64,000 bases of DNA from positions 27,307,501-27,371,500 of the forward strand of contig NC_079878.1 in the NCBI RefSeq assembly GCF_029227915.1, in the 5' to 3' direction. Under the pieces are notes generated by a model, which saw only the letters and a list, made by a program, of their open reading frames with translations, did not search any database and had not been told where the DNA came from. The position numbers were made by a program, and so were the translations under genes. This stretch comes from Hydractinia symbiolongicarpus (taxonomy: Eukaryota > Cnidaria > Hydrozoa > Anthoathecata > Hydractiniidae). Below are positions 1 to 11,023 of this stretch, in pieces; position 1 is the stretch's first letter; the number at the start of each line of letters is the position of its first letter.

Positions 1-761
1 TGAGTAGGACTAATAAGGGTATATGGGTGTATTGCAGTACTGGTATCAGATGTTATTAAAATGTTGACACCCAGCATTATTGAAGCAGCTCGTATAAAAA
101 TTTCTACAACATCAACAGTAGACCTTGACTGAATTTGTAAGTCGCGTTCCCACTCTTCAGGACTTATTGATAAAAAGTCTCTGTTATTTTGAAAAATGCT
201 TAAGTTACTATTTTTGCGAACAAATTTGACCACGGCTGCTCGTAGTTGGAGGTGATTTTGAAAGTGTAGTTCAGGGGAGACAATTTGTCTGATCTCAGGA
301 CGATTAAGTTGTTGTACTACTGCTCTATAAAAGCAGTTGCCATCCCCTATTGTCAATTCTCGATATGTTATATTTGACAGACCAATACTTCTAGCATAAG
401 CAACTATATGATCAGCAGAATTTGGCTGATTTAGAAGATGGGTGGCATAAGATTCCTGTAGCGATATTTGGAAGTCAATATCGTTGTTATTAAAGGGTCC
501 AGGATTGCTTTCAACGTCACCAGATAACAATAACATTAATTTCAAAGATGCAAGATTGATATTACAGCTGAGACAACACATGAAAATTACTGAAATAAAA
601 AGTTTCAAAAAACTATTGAAGTTGTTATTATCCACCTTGTCAAAAAGCATTTCTGCATGGTTGTGCAAATTCATTGTTTCATTTATAATATTTTTGGAGT
701 GGCTAGCAGCTACATTATAAAAGGAACCGATAGTGGCACGATATGCTTGGACAGATATCAT
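1..761 (-). CDS. 2A-like peptide plus OTU-family cysteine protease (N-terminal part, runs off window edge)
   Basis: Reading from an ATG at 759-761, the minus strand stays open for about 253 codons to the window edge. The N-terminal ~80 residues end in a leucine-rich stretch followed by GDVESNPGP (495-521), a match to the D-V/I-E-x-N-P-G-P core of 2A peptides, which make the ribosome skip a peptide bond before the last proline. About 45 residues later comes IGDGNCFYRAV (about 313-345), the Asp-Gly-Asn-Cys catalytic block of OTU deubiquitinase-like proteases; the C-terminal His box would lie beyond the edge. Known: 2A sequences occur in animal non-LTR retrotransposons and NLR genes. Inferred: this is a mobile-element or immune-type protein that releases its leader co-translationally. 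A later ATG at 672-674 is an alternative start. No stop or frameshift is visible in the part present. Confidence 0.72.
   Translation of the reverse strand, partial: MISVQAYRATIGSFYNVAASHSKNIINETMNLHNHAEMLFDKVDNNNFNSFLKLFISVIFMCCLSCNINLASLKLMLLLSGDVESNPGPFNNNDIDFQISLQESYATHLLNQPNSADHIVAYARSIGLSNITYRELTIGDGNCFYRAVVQQLNRPEIRQIVSPELHFQNHLQLRAAVVKFVRKNSNLSIFQNNRDFLSISPEEWERDLQIQSRSTVDVVEIFIRAASIMLGVNILITSDTSTAIHPYTLISPT
495..521 (-). other. 2A-like ribosome-skipping motif
   Basis: The minus-strand codons read Gly-Asp-Val-Glu-Ser-Asn-Pro-Gly-Pro, preceded by a run of Leu and Met residues as in functional 2A peptides. All core residues (D, E, N, P, G, P) are present, and the motif is in frame between the leader and the OTU domain. 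Confidence 0.75.
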
Positions 762-2400
762 GAATAATTTGTCTTGATTGCTCTACGATGCTACAATTGA
801 CTACAATGTGCACAATTTCTATGATGCTACGGTTGCTTCCTAGCTGCAGTTAGAACCTAAATCAGATATAAACAGAAGTATATCTTTTTCCTTGCCGACT
901 TTGGCAATGTAGTTATAGTCCTTGAATCAAAATACAGGACAGAGCAGGGGACAAAAAATAAGATATAAACAGTAAGCTACAACTACTACGATATAGCTAT
1001 CTAGCTAGCTACATAATAGTACGCCAAAATGCAGGGACACAGCTGGGGACAAAAAATCAGATATAAAGATGCACCTAGCTGCAGTTTACACCTAGCTGAA
1101 TGTGTTTTGTTTACTAACACAAAAGAGACGGACAAAATTATCAAATAATACTTATCCAATAATCCAGAAAGTATCAATTTCGTTCCAGCAAACAAACACA
1201 ACACACTCCGGTAAACTTCCAGAGGGTTTGAAAAAAGTGGCGCCAGAAAAGTATATTTCCGTCGCCTAAACCACGTGTTCTATTTTATCCAATTAAAGCG
1301 AAGAATTTTTGTGTTTGGAAAAATCTACGTGATCCATTTTGTCCAATCAATCGATGGAAAAAATGTTTGTTTTTGTAAAAACTATTTATAGTAGCAAATA
1401 GCAAATTTGCAGTTTGTTCAGGCGCAATATTTTACGGGCTAATGACATTACTTTTTGTTTATAATCTGACCAATCAGAAACTGCTGAGATGTAAATAAAC
1501 ATGATATCCGGCGTCCGTGTGCCTACAGTTTTAATCCTATAGCTAGGCATTCCTAATCAGGGCAAAATTTGTTGACTCAGTATAATATGTGTAGCCAAAA
1601 GATATGAGCCTGTCAAGAACAATTCTTTTTTTTCAGCTACTTTTATACTAGCCAGCTAATTTAGTTTTATGCTCACTAACTTTAGTTAGGAAGCTAATGG
1701 TCTTTTTACATGTCTTTGCATTAGTTAGGACACGTAAGTGCTGGCAAGGCAAAGGAACGGCAGGGTAGGGGCAGCCACCCTAATAGAAACTCTTCTCCCA
1801 TACAACTCAAAGATTACGTATACTCAATATGTCTAAGCTATGTATCATATTAGTCTAGGAGTAGAGAACATATTGAGGTACAAATAGTTCAAGTTCAATA
1901 CCTAAAAAATGGCATTAAATTACAAATTAAGTTACAAGATCAATATAGAGTGAATCAACTTAGCAGAATTATGTGCCAATATAAGAATTTAAACAATTGG
2001 TCATAATGACAAAAAAATCATGTATATTTTGATAAATTTGAGATTAAAAGTCAACTTGGTTCAAATGAATTTGAGAATATGGATTTTTACTAACTCTAAC
2101 AACATTAAAAAGTCAAGGTAGAGAATTGATTAGAGAGGTCAACTAGAAAAGCATTATTTTTTAGTAAAAAAGTCTTTTTTGGTTTCTTGTGCCTACCAGG
2201 TTCATCAACACAAAACTTTTTAACAAAAAGTGACAGATCTATTACAAAAACAAAGCATTTGTGGGCTCTATAAATTAAAGTGATGAATGTATGTAACTCC
2301 CCCCTCTACAACTCAAAGATTACCTATTATACTCAATATATAGCTAATATCATATATGAATACCTGGTTGTTGTAGGTGCAAGATAATTATGTTTTTCCT
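762..2400. other. Non-coding region upstream of the OTU gene
   Basis: No supported gene. Partial internal repeats sit at 840-1110: two copies of a phrase reading ggggacaaaaaatmagatat near 953 and 1042, each beside CTAGCTGCAG-type sequence. The stretch next to 762 presumably carries the promoter of the minus-strand gene, but no core element can be assigned with confidence. Confidence 0.4.
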
Positions 2401-2469
2401 AGCCCTGTCCAGGATTTGAACCTGAATCTCTCATTTGCATGAGTGTCATAGCCATTAGACCAGCAGGGC
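2401..2469 (-). tRNA. tRNA-like sequence (probable tRNA pseudogene or tRNA-derived SINE head)
   Basis: On the minus strand the acceptor arms GCCCTG and CAGGGC pair. A D-arm reads GTC-TAATGGCTAT-GAC, and the T-arm CAGG-TTCAAAT-CCTG is perfect and contains a good B box. The anticodon arm is irregular: CTCA/TGAG closes a loop of six rather than seven bases (TGCAAA), so the anticodon cannot be read securely; a GCA or TGC reading is possible. No run of T follows at the expected terminator position. It could be a decayed gene or the head of a SINE. Confidence 0.5.
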
Positions 2470-4312
2470 ATAAATATATATATATACGAAACTTTACAGG
2501 TGAATATTATATACACTTAGGAATTTACAGCACACAGCCTAGTTAATTAACCTTTTGAGAAATGCTGGTCAAGTAACTGTGTTAAACGCTTGGTGGACCA
2601 ATTAATATAAATTGTAAACTGCGCCTTAGTACAAGTTTTCATGACATTAGAATAAAAAGCTCTTATTCCAAACTGAACAGAAACTTCAAAAGTATAGCAA
2701 TAAATTAGGCTAGCTTGGTACCTAGCTAGAGCTGGACTTAAACATGATATCCAGCATTGGTGTAAAGTTCAGGTCAAGTTACAGAAAAAGAAATTATATA
2801 TCAAGACATTATTTGTATATATACATATAAGGAAATTAAATAAGAAATATATATATAATGAATATATTTGAAGATTTTCAAAACATGTTGACGATTGCAC
2901 GAGAACCGCTTTTCAGAATTTAAAAAGCCTCAGTAATATATTGAAATAATTTTCGTTTCTGTAACTTGAGCCGCATGATGTATGCTCACCGGCAGGGTTA
3001 AAAAAGTTTATTTCCAGATGTGTGTACAATATATATAGCTAGCTACAATCGTCCACGAAAAGATGGCTCTCCCATTTCCCCTCAATGTTAAAAACTGCCC
3101 TTTAATGGCTAAGCAACGTAAACAATTACATGTGACATACCTTTATATAAACATTGATCATGAGTGAGAACATAACACACTATCTGCAAAATATCTAGCT
3201 AGCTATGTTCTTTTGCTGACTTTGCTAAACTTTTTGGTTCTTGATCTTTGGTATAAAATTGCCAAAGACAACAAATTGTATGGACGATTGTAGCTAGAAC
3301 CAGCTATGTGATGGGGCATTCCTACGCTACAGTGTAGAATTATCTCACTCACTGTGTAGTATATGTAAAGCTAGCTAGCTACAGCTAGAAAATCTGTCTG
3401 AAAGAATATTTCTATTAGCAAGCTATTTTGCTGATTTAATTCCAGCTAAAATAGCTAATTTTATGCTAGATACATTGGTAGTTTTACCCCAACTAAGTAG
3501 TTAATTTTATGCTAGCCTTGTAGCTAGTTTTGTGCTAACCATAGGTACTGTTTGCTCTTTTTTATACTATCTAGCTAGCTATATGCTATCTAAGTTCTAT
3601 TATTATTCTATCTAAATCTGTAGTTTTAAGCTAGCTAGCTTTAGGTGTGAGTGAGAATAAGAATGGGTTCATTACATGTAAAAAATGGTGATATACTAGC
3701 GAGCTAAACATACCCTTTCTTCGTTTTCTTGAAAATAACCTTCCAGAAGTTTCGATATAGCTTAGATTAACGAAAGTGTGAGTTTGAGGCGCTATGTTAT
3801 CCGAGAAAAAGTCACGTGATATTAGTCAAAGTGACTTATGAATCACGTGGTTAGAACTAACTTAGTCTCAACTGGAAGTTCCCGCTAGGAGATCTTTAAA
3901 TAAACAAAAGCACTCCATCGCCGTATATACTCGCTTAATCTGAAATTTACGAAAAAATAACCAGAAAAATTACGGGGCTACCCAGTCGAAAAACGTCCTA
4001 CGAAAATTTAAATTTTGATGTATACGTGCGGAAATCCTATACACTCTCCTCCGTCCCTTATATTTGGCTTATTTAATGAGGAAATGGGCTCCGCTACGCT
4101 CCGTGCGCTGGCGCGCACTCCGCTTCTCTCCGCAATCATAGCCTTTGGCTTTTCTTCTCTTACCAAGGTATGGCACTGCTTCAAGCATTAAAAATAGCAA
4201 TGATATTTAGAGCAATTGATTATTAAAAATGAAACTATTTTTAGTTTCTTTACTTGAGAAAAGTTCACGAGTGTAATGTTTGATAAGTAGCTATTATACA
4301 GAATTTGTTTAC
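2470..4312. other. Non-coding AT-rich region with many TAGC/AGCT runs
   Basis: Contains a TA-dinucleotide run just after 2470, many short TAGCTAGC-type runs between 3030 and 3650, and paired CACGTG E-box-like sites near 3812 and 3843. The latter could be regulatory, but nothing ties them to a gene. No coding sequence is supported. Confidence 0.4.
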
Positions 4313-4462
4313 CTTAACAGCTTTCAAATGTTTCTGAACTGTTGTAACATCAGGCTTCTTCTCCTCATGACTAATTACAGGCATTTGATCAAATTCTTTT
4401 GTCAGGGTCTTCTTTTCAGTAATAGCTTCGGAATTTTCTTTTGTCTGCGAAAATTTCCAATC
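4313..4462 (-). CDS. Tandemly duplicated coding exon, copy 1
   Basis: A 150-bp exon in frame 0 on the minus strand, entered after an AG (CCTATAG at 4463-4469) and left at a GTAAAC donor (4307-4312). It encodes 50 residues beginning DWKFSQTKEN and ending VQKHLKAVK. It is paralogous to the exons at 4597-4746 and 4870-5010 (shared W-x-x-S-x-x-x-E near the start, E-x-K-x-D then Q-x-H near the end). The family is not recognised; the product is rich in Lys and Glu and lacks hydrophobic segments, suggesting an extended or coiled region. Confidence 0.6.
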
Positions 4463-4596
4463 CTATAGGCACAAGGAATATGTAACTATTTAAATAGGTA
4501 ACTCGAAGTGCCTTTTGTTATTAGCTTTTTGCTTTTTCTCTCCATATTAGAGCAGGATAATGATTTCTAAGCAGCTATTTTTAAAAATTTAGGTAC

Positions 4597-4746
4597 TTCA
4601 ACATCTTCACAATGTCTCTGAACTCTGGCAACATCAGGTTTCTTCTCCTCAAGAGTGATTGCAGGCTTTTGATCATGTTCTTTTGCCGAGGTCTTTCTTT
4701 CAGAAATAGCTCCGGGATTTTCTTCTGTCTGCGAAACTTGCCAATC
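4597..4746 (-). CDS. Tandemly duplicated coding exon, copy 2
   Basis: A 150-bp, phase-0 exon on the minus strand with an AG acceptor at 4747-4748 and a GT donor at 4595-4596 (GTACCT). It encodes 50 residues beginning DWQVSQTEEN and ending VQRHCEDVE, clearly homologous to copy 1 along its whole length. The flanking intron sequence is also similar to that of copy 1 (the same phrase, acacaaggaatatgtaacta, lies just upstream of both acceptors), so the duplication unit included intron. Confidence 0.6.
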
Positions 4747-4869
4747 CTATAGACACAAGGAATATGTAACTATTTAAAGAGGTAACTTGAAGTGTCTTTT
4801 GTTATCACCTATTTGCTTTCTCTCTCTGTGTTAGTGCACGGCAATAAGCAGTTATGAAAATGTATTTAC

Positions 4870-5010
4870 CTCTTTACAATGTTTCTGAGCTCTTGCAGCA
4901 TCAGATTTTATCTCTACAGTATTTGCAAGCATAGGGCCATCAGCCTTTGCCCACGTTTCCTCCATAATAACAGAGAAAGGCTTTTCTTCTCTCGGTGAAG
5001 TGAGCCAATG
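4870..5010 (-). CDS. Tandemly duplicated coding exon, copy 3 (diverged)
   Basis: A 141-bp, phase-0 exon on the minus strand with an AG acceptor at 5011-5012 and a GTAAAT donor (4864-4869). Its 47 residues begin HWLTSPREEK and end ARAQKHCKE, the same pattern as copies 1 and 2 but more diverged and three codons shorter. The unchanged phase and preserved splice signals argue for selection on a repeated protein module. Confidence 0.55.
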
Positions 5011-5136
5011 CTATAATCAAATAGATTATTTGAAGTGACTGTAAACTATTTTTTTTGAGAAAACTTCTCTGTGTTGTAAGTGCATCACAATATTGACTAA
5101 ACTACTTAAAAAATTTAGGAGTTCTTTCTTTGGTAC

Positions 5137-5169
5137 CTGAAGTTTTTTTACAAACTTTGCAATTGGAAG
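5137..5169 (-). CDS. Putative 11-codon microexon of the same gene
   Basis: The minus strand shows a TTTCATTACAG acceptor, then 33 bases encoding LPIAKFVKKLQ, then CAG followed by the donor GTACCA. Length is a multiple of three and the phase (0) matches the downstream repeated exons. It is short, so transcript support would be needed. Confidence 0.4.
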
Positions 5170-5215
5170 CTGTAATGAAAGAAATGCGGATCAATTCAAA
5201 TCAATGCAATCTACT

Positions 5216-5736
5216 TTTAAATTAAGAAAGTGTTTGCGGAAGAAAGTTTTGCATTTTGCGGGAATTAACTTTTGCGGTTCGTGAAAATTAATCCTTTTTG
5301 CTGGAAAACACTTTTGAGCTTGCCAAATGTGAGTGATATTTTTCGCAGTAGCTTAACAGACCAGATTATGATTGAAACAAATGCTGTATCAAAAAGACCG
5401 AAATAAAGAATGAATCGTTAAAGCTGTTAACCTAGATTTTCTTTCAAGAGACATTACTATGATGTAGAATCCCGTATGGAAATAATAATTCACATGTGAA
5501 CAAAAAATAATAAGAAAATAATACATCTAAAATACTAATCAATGACGACAGCTGTTTCCCTCTTCTGCCGATTCTGCTGATCATCACTCGCAAAATGAAA
5601 ATCTTGCGGGAAAAACTTTCGCAGTTCACTAATATCACAACATTTTGCGGGAATAAACTTTTGCGATTCGAGCCAAAACCGCAAAAAACTGCAAAACGTT
5701 CTGCTGCAAACACTTTCTTCCTTTAATTGAATTCCA
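5216..5736. mobile_element. Inverted-repeat MITE rich in TTTGCGG motifs
   Basis: The left end reads aagaaagtgtttgcgg and the right end is its inverse (gcaaacactttcttc). Further in, both arms carry tttgcggg/aatcgcaaaa-type words, so the pair can be aligned over roughly 60 bases with gaps. No ORF fits a transposase. Fragments of related sequence (gcgaaaatt, cgcaaaattt words) recur near 7990, 8360, 12840, 13055, 59010 and 62450, so this is a dispersed family. Confidence 0.55.
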
Positions 5737-8397
5737 CACTCATTTGAAAAATAATATTAATGTTAAATTTCACCAATGATATTAAACCTGTAGATATGGG
5801 CGATGCTTTTATTATAATTGACACTGACAAAATACAAAAAACAAAAAAACAAAAAACCAAATAAAAATTATGTCAGCAAGGGGGTTTGACTGCACTGGAC
5901 TTATCTTTGGAGAGTGACGACTCCACTTCTTACCCCAGTCACACAAGATTGTACCGAGTAGGACAGATGAAAAGTTATGGATGAAAGAAATATCTAGTTC
6001 CTGCTGAAGACTGTTCGCAGACCTCTTATGAGGTGACTCAGCTAGACATTTTGGGTACCTTGGTTCAAGAATATGAGTCGAAACCCATGTACCCTTTACA
6101 GAAGTCCTGTCCTACTCTCTCTGTCTGTTTGTTTGTTTAATTTGTTGTGCCAATTACCACCTTGGAAAAAGGAAGAATTGTGTTCCTTTATATGAGCATA
6201 TTCTCTAGAGGAGCAAAACCTCTAGAATTTAAATTTTAAGACTTAACTGGTCGAGTTTATCATTGTCATGCACTTTGTAATTTTCATTCTTATGGATGAT
6301 TTATGTATTGAGAATGTGAAAAATATATATTCAATTGAAAGGAGAAACGAAAGAATACCAAAGTTTATTGAACACATTCCCCAAATAGACACTGTCTCTA
6401 AAAAATATAATACACACCTGGGTGTTTATTCAAAGCAATACAGTATTAAATGTAAGGAAAATGATGACAAGAAAGTTTTTTTGGCTCAAAATTTAAGAAA
6501 CTAGCCAGCCTGAAAATTTGGAAAGTTAATCAACCAAGTCTTAAAACTTGATAATCTAGCAGGCAGTCTGCGAACCAATTTTTTAAATGAATGAAGTCTT
6601 TTTTTCTACTAAATCATAACATTTGCAGAGATAGCAAGTGTAAAGCTGAAATCTTGTAGAATTTGAATATCACGCTTAGCAACTTCATAGCAAGTTTAAG
6701 GTGGAAATCAATATTTTACCATTAGCAACGAGACTGAAATGAAAAATGGAGTTGCTTAAAAAAAAGTTTTTATCAACAACATACCAATATCAAATAAAAT
6801 GCATACACTTTTTTTAAATAAGAACAATTTTATAAGAACAATAAGGCTTAAAGTTGTTGAAATAAGTAAGAACAAGGCTATAAATTCTGAGAAACACAGC
6901 AAACATTGAGAAATATCTTTCAGTTTATAAATTTTCACAGAATCAATCGTTGCACTTTTATGAAACTTAGATTTTAGGTTGCAAAAATTTCTAAAGAATG
7001 AAAATATTGAAAATTTAAGAACAGAATAAGAACAATTTCAGGCTGAACGAGTAAAAAAAATAAGAACACTTCAGGATGAAACCCAATTTCCTGGTTCTTA
7101 TAAAAAAAAAGTGTACATGTTTTAAACATTACACTTTACTCATCCTTTTTAAAGATAGCAAATATTTTTGCAACTTAGGTGGTAGTAACCTCTTTTTAGC
7201 AGTCCAAACAGCTGCATTATTTACTCAACGTTTTATGTATACAAATATTTATACTATGAAAATATGGTCTTTAAGCGTATGAAAATGATTTTGACTTATT
7301 ATCTAAAGTCGGCAGAAATTTCCAGGTAAAAATGTATAATAAACAAGAAAAAAATCCAGCTTTTTACAACTTCATGATTTTTTATTAGCTTCTGCTTTTA
7401 ACTGATCTTTGGGTTAACCATGTGGAAAAGATGTGCAGAGTTTTTTCTTCATTCATATTTTTCTAACAATAGGCTTTTTTTATTAAAGGTTATTGGATAG
7501 CATCCTATGCTGCATAAAAGACTGTTGAAAGAAAAAATATCCAGATTAATTATATTTCTGCACACCATACCATACCAAACATGTCTGAAAGTTTTAAAGA
7601 AAAACGAAAAGCTATGAATATTGTTGTAAATTTCTACGTTACACGCTATCTTTGTTGATATTAAGGATTTTCTTTAATAATTCTGCCATTCATTCTGTAT
7701 AATTTTACAAACACATAGCACTGGAACCATAATTGGGCAGACTTTATTAATTATTCACGACGTTTTGAGTTTAAAGAGGAGTTGTTGTAGCTGAATATTT
7801 TTGGTGAAAGATAAGAGTATTTTAGCAATGAAATCTTGAAAAGAGTGTTATAATAGTAATAATATGGAAATTGAGTGTAGAAATAACTTTTAGTAACTGC
7901 ATATGTAAAAAAAGAAATTTCAGATTTTAAAAGGGTTACTGTCTCCTTAATGGTTTTCAAAAGTGCAATTTTGAGCAGGTAAATTTTGCAAACAGGGCCG
8001 AGTTATTTAAAGTTAGTTCTGCAAAAATAAGTTCCGCAAAAATTATATTATTCAATCTGAGGAAAATTGTGTCGATTCTAACCTCATTAGCTATTGATTA
8101 TTGCTTAGATTCCTCATTTTGCTAAATATAAAATTTATTTATAGTGCTAATAATGTTAAACATGCTTTAGAGAGCCATACACACTAACAAGCATTTCATA
8201 GTATCAACCTGTAAGTGCTGAGCACAAGAAAATCTTCTTTAAAAGTACATATAAACACGAAAGACTTCCACTAACACAATTTTAAGAATAAAAAATTAAT
8301 AAAATAAAAATACACACAATTGTGAAAATCCTAAACTATTCTACCATATGGAAATTCATTTTCACGAGAATTAATTTTAGCAAATTTTGTGAGTTTT
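5737..8397. other. Intergenic region without a supported gene
   Basis: AT-rich sequence. The longest open stretch (6268-6504, plus, 78 codons) shows no recognisable motif and is best treated as chance. GCAAAAA/CGCAAAA words near 7990-8050 are remnants of the MITE family seen at 5216-5736. Confidence 0.4.
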
Positions 8398-8531
8398 TTT
8401 AATTTCCCCCTTCCCCCCAACTTCAAGGTTGAATTTTGAAGGTCAATCACTGTTTTGGCTCCAACACTGAGCTTGGGGGGAAGGGGGTGTTCAAATTTAA
8501 TACTTGTCCACTAATTTATGTCCAAGATTGT
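8398..8531 (+). repeat. Small hairpin repeat, copy A
   Basis: About 134 bp nearly identical to 12680-12811. It contains an internal inverted pair, cccccttccccccaa and ttggggggaaggggg, and ends with tgtccaagattg. Copy A lacks the left terminal repeat seen in copy B, so it looks truncated at its left side. Confidence 0.6.
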
Positions 8532-9108
8532 CTAAAATCCATAAAAAATTTTTGAAAAGGTAGGTAGGACAAAATATCCATCAAAATCCAAAAAATACCT
8601 TTAAAAACTGCCTGCACAGATGCCTTCCACATTGTCACATGGCCGGCTGCCATTTTTGAATATTCGTGAGCTCAAAAATCATTTCGTGCATGTTTTACAT
8701 GACACCAAAACAAACATTCAAATTTCGGCGGCAAATTCAGTATTGAAAGCGAAAGTGATTGGTGGCAACTGTACAGGCAAGGTCATTAGCGTGAAATAAA
8801 CAGTTCTATAGGTAAAAGAACATAGCCGTTTTATATATTGTTTGTTTACATTAGAGCAGAGAAATACTAGCTACTGCTATACGAACCAAAGAAACTGTAA
8901 AATATAAAATATATAGCTAAATAAAAGGTCTCATAGCTTCTACTTGTAACATAGCTCATTTAATATATTACACATTTTCCCTAGTTTGATAAAACAACCT
9001 AAGATTGTAGTCTTACACTGTGTAGTGGCTTCGCCTGTGACTGCTCCTTTTGTTAATTTTAGATTGTCTTGTATAGACACACACACACGTCAACACTAAG
9101 AGCGCGAA
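8532..9108. other. Non-coding region upstream of the Rep-like gene
   Basis: No gene seen. A short CA run lies at about 9079-9089. Any promoter for the Rep-like gene would be here, but no iteron-like copies of the downstream 9-bp motif are present on this side. Confidence 0.35.
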
Positions 9109-10497
9109 ATGGCCGAAAACAACCAGGTTGATTTCACACAAAGTTTTGTAGGTGACCGAGCCGCACGAAGGACCTATTTAATAACCATGCAGTCAGGTGA
9201 ACAAAACAATATTTCCAACACGAGAAAGCTTCGGACGATGCGTTGCAAACTATTTTAATTCGGGCTCTGGACAAGCGAAGGTTGACTACTGGGCCTGTTG
9301 TCTAGAGCAGCACCAGGACAGCGGGGAGCACTACCACATGAGTGTTAAATTAACAGGACCTAAGCGATGGAAGAACGTGAAAAACCAAGTGTCGCAGTCA
9401 CACGGCCAAGTCCTACACTTTTCAGATTCACACGACAGTTACTATAGTGCGTACAAGTATGTATGTAAAACTGATCGTGAGGTTTATAAGAGCAAAGGAC
9501 ATCCCAACCTAGAGAATATCGGCTCTCCCAGAGCAAAACTATGTATAAAGTCGTATCGTCAAAAACATAAGCTATCTAAACAAAATGGTGCAAACAACAC
9601 CGATAAACATAACAATAATGAACACAACATGAGCAAAAAAGCTAAGGTTGCACGGTTGACACATTTAGAAGTAGGCGAGTTTATCATTGCACATAATATA
9701 AAAACAGTGAAGTCTTTGTTTAGCGTTGCCAATGAGGGACTGAACGCAGGCAATAAGGACTTAGCAAACTTTGTTATGCCGCGTTCAAAGAAAAGTTTGT
9801 CCGAATTGGTAGATAATGCGTGGACCATGAACAGTGCGAAAGTTGATTTGCAGAGGGATTCGTTGACCCGAATGGGGTTGTTGACGCAGGCGAGAGAGAG
9901 TCCATGTGTGAGCGGCTGCAATTCGCAGTGGTTACAATGTGCGATGGAGGTGTTGTTTAACAACAGCATCAACCCCCTAGTTTTTGCTGCCAGTGTTCGA
10001 AATCTTTTAACGAAGGGCAGAGGAAAATTTCGAAATATCTTTATCACGGGCCCGGCAAATTTTGGAAAAACGTTTTTACTGTCTCCCTTGCAAAAAATCT
10101 ACAAAACGTTTTGCAGTCCGGCTAATGACAAGTACGCATGGCTCGGAGTTTAAAACAGCAAGGTTATCTTCCTGAACGACTTTCGTTACAACACCGAAGT
10201 GATAGCATGGAAGGAGATGCTGTTGCTGCTTGAAGGCCAGACGGTGCACCTTCCAACCCCCAAAAATATTTACTCTGCTGACATTACCATTTCAAACGAC
10301 ATACCTGTTTTCGCAACAGAAATAAGACCTATCACGTTTCCCGGCAATACAACACAACAGACGATCGGGAAAACGAGATGATGGCAGCCCAATGGAAAGT
10401 GTTCGAGTTCCACCATCAAATAGCCGAGCGAGAGCAAAAGGAGATGCAAGCTTGTCCGCGGTGTTTTGCTGAGTTTGTTTTCTCAGAGGATTTGTAG
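9109..10497 (+). pseudogene. CRESS-DNA-virus-like Rep: HUH endonuclease plus SF3 helicase, broken
   Basis: Reading starts at the ATG at 9109 (MAENNQVDF). A frame change near 9188-9192 leads into a 318-codon open piece (9197-10153). The HUH motif HYH is at residues 45-47 of that piece, the tyrosine motif Y-V-C-K at 88-91, and the SF3 Walker A GPANFGKT at 285-292. After an in-frame TAA (10151-10153) the same frame continues with a Walker-B-like VIFLNDF and a motif-C-like SNDIPVFAT. A last frame change then gives a tail with CPRCF ending at 10497. Rep proteins of this type nick an origin by rolling-circle replication. At least three lesions make this copy inactive. It could be an endogenised viral Rep or the replicase of a Rep-encoding transposon; the domain assignment is firm, the source is not. 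Confidence 0.82.
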
Positions 10498-10524
10498 CCT
10501 GAACACTTTGCTGTGTTTTACCAA

Positions 10525-10743
10525 CACGTTACCATACTACTACACGTTACCGTACACGTTACAGTTATTATAAGTGATAAACCTTAGTGAAAGGAACACG
10601 TTACCACACGTTACCATCACATTTTATAAGCTTTATATAACATTATTTATCACAAAGTTGACGGTAACGTGTTGGATATAGGCACTCCACAGTCTAAAAA
10701 GCACGGTAACGTGTACGGTAACGTGTAGCATGATGGTAACGTG
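10525..10743. repeat. Palindromic array of the 9-bp motif CACGTTACC
   Basis: Five direct copies lie on the left (10525, 10543, 10555 [last base changed], 10597, 10607) and four inverted copies GGTAACGTG on the right (10663, 10705, 10717, 10735). They surround an AT-rich, nearly palindromic centre (ttataagctttata, about 10624-10637). The array starts 28 bp after the Rep-like reading frame ends. Iterated Rep-binding sites next to a rep gene are typical of rolling-circle origins; the role here is inferred. Confidence 0.75.
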
Positions 10744-10882
10744 TGCAAAAAAACTTCTGTTTCCCTTATGTGCAATATCTTGAGAGTTTTGTTGTTTTTA
10801 TAAGAGTTTGAAAAGACAAATGCAACCTTCAGCAACACAACATAGATCTAAACATAAATTAGATGCCGTAAATATATATAAA

Positions 10883-11014
10883 CGCAAGAATCTCGTGCAC
10901 CTTACTATGAAAATTTTTTTACACAGAAGTTTTCAGTGGTGGGTTATACCGTGCCAGACAACAACCTGGTATTTTGAGAACCCCACGTTAAATAGCTGTG
11001 CACGGATTCTTGCG
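10883..11014. repeat. Inverted repeat flanking a 97-bp loop
   Basis: Left arm CGCAAGAATCTCGTGCAC (10883-10900) pairs with right arm GTGCACGGATTCTTGCG (10998-11014), one base being unpaired. It lies just 3' of the transposase gene and may be a small hairpin element or a sub-terminal repeat. Confidence 0.5.
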
Positions 11015-11023
11015 CATATCAAG

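Noticed and set aside
9559-10047. 162-codon minus-strand frame over the Rep gene
   Set aside because: It is the antisense shadow of the HUH/helicase coding sequence and has no motif of its own.
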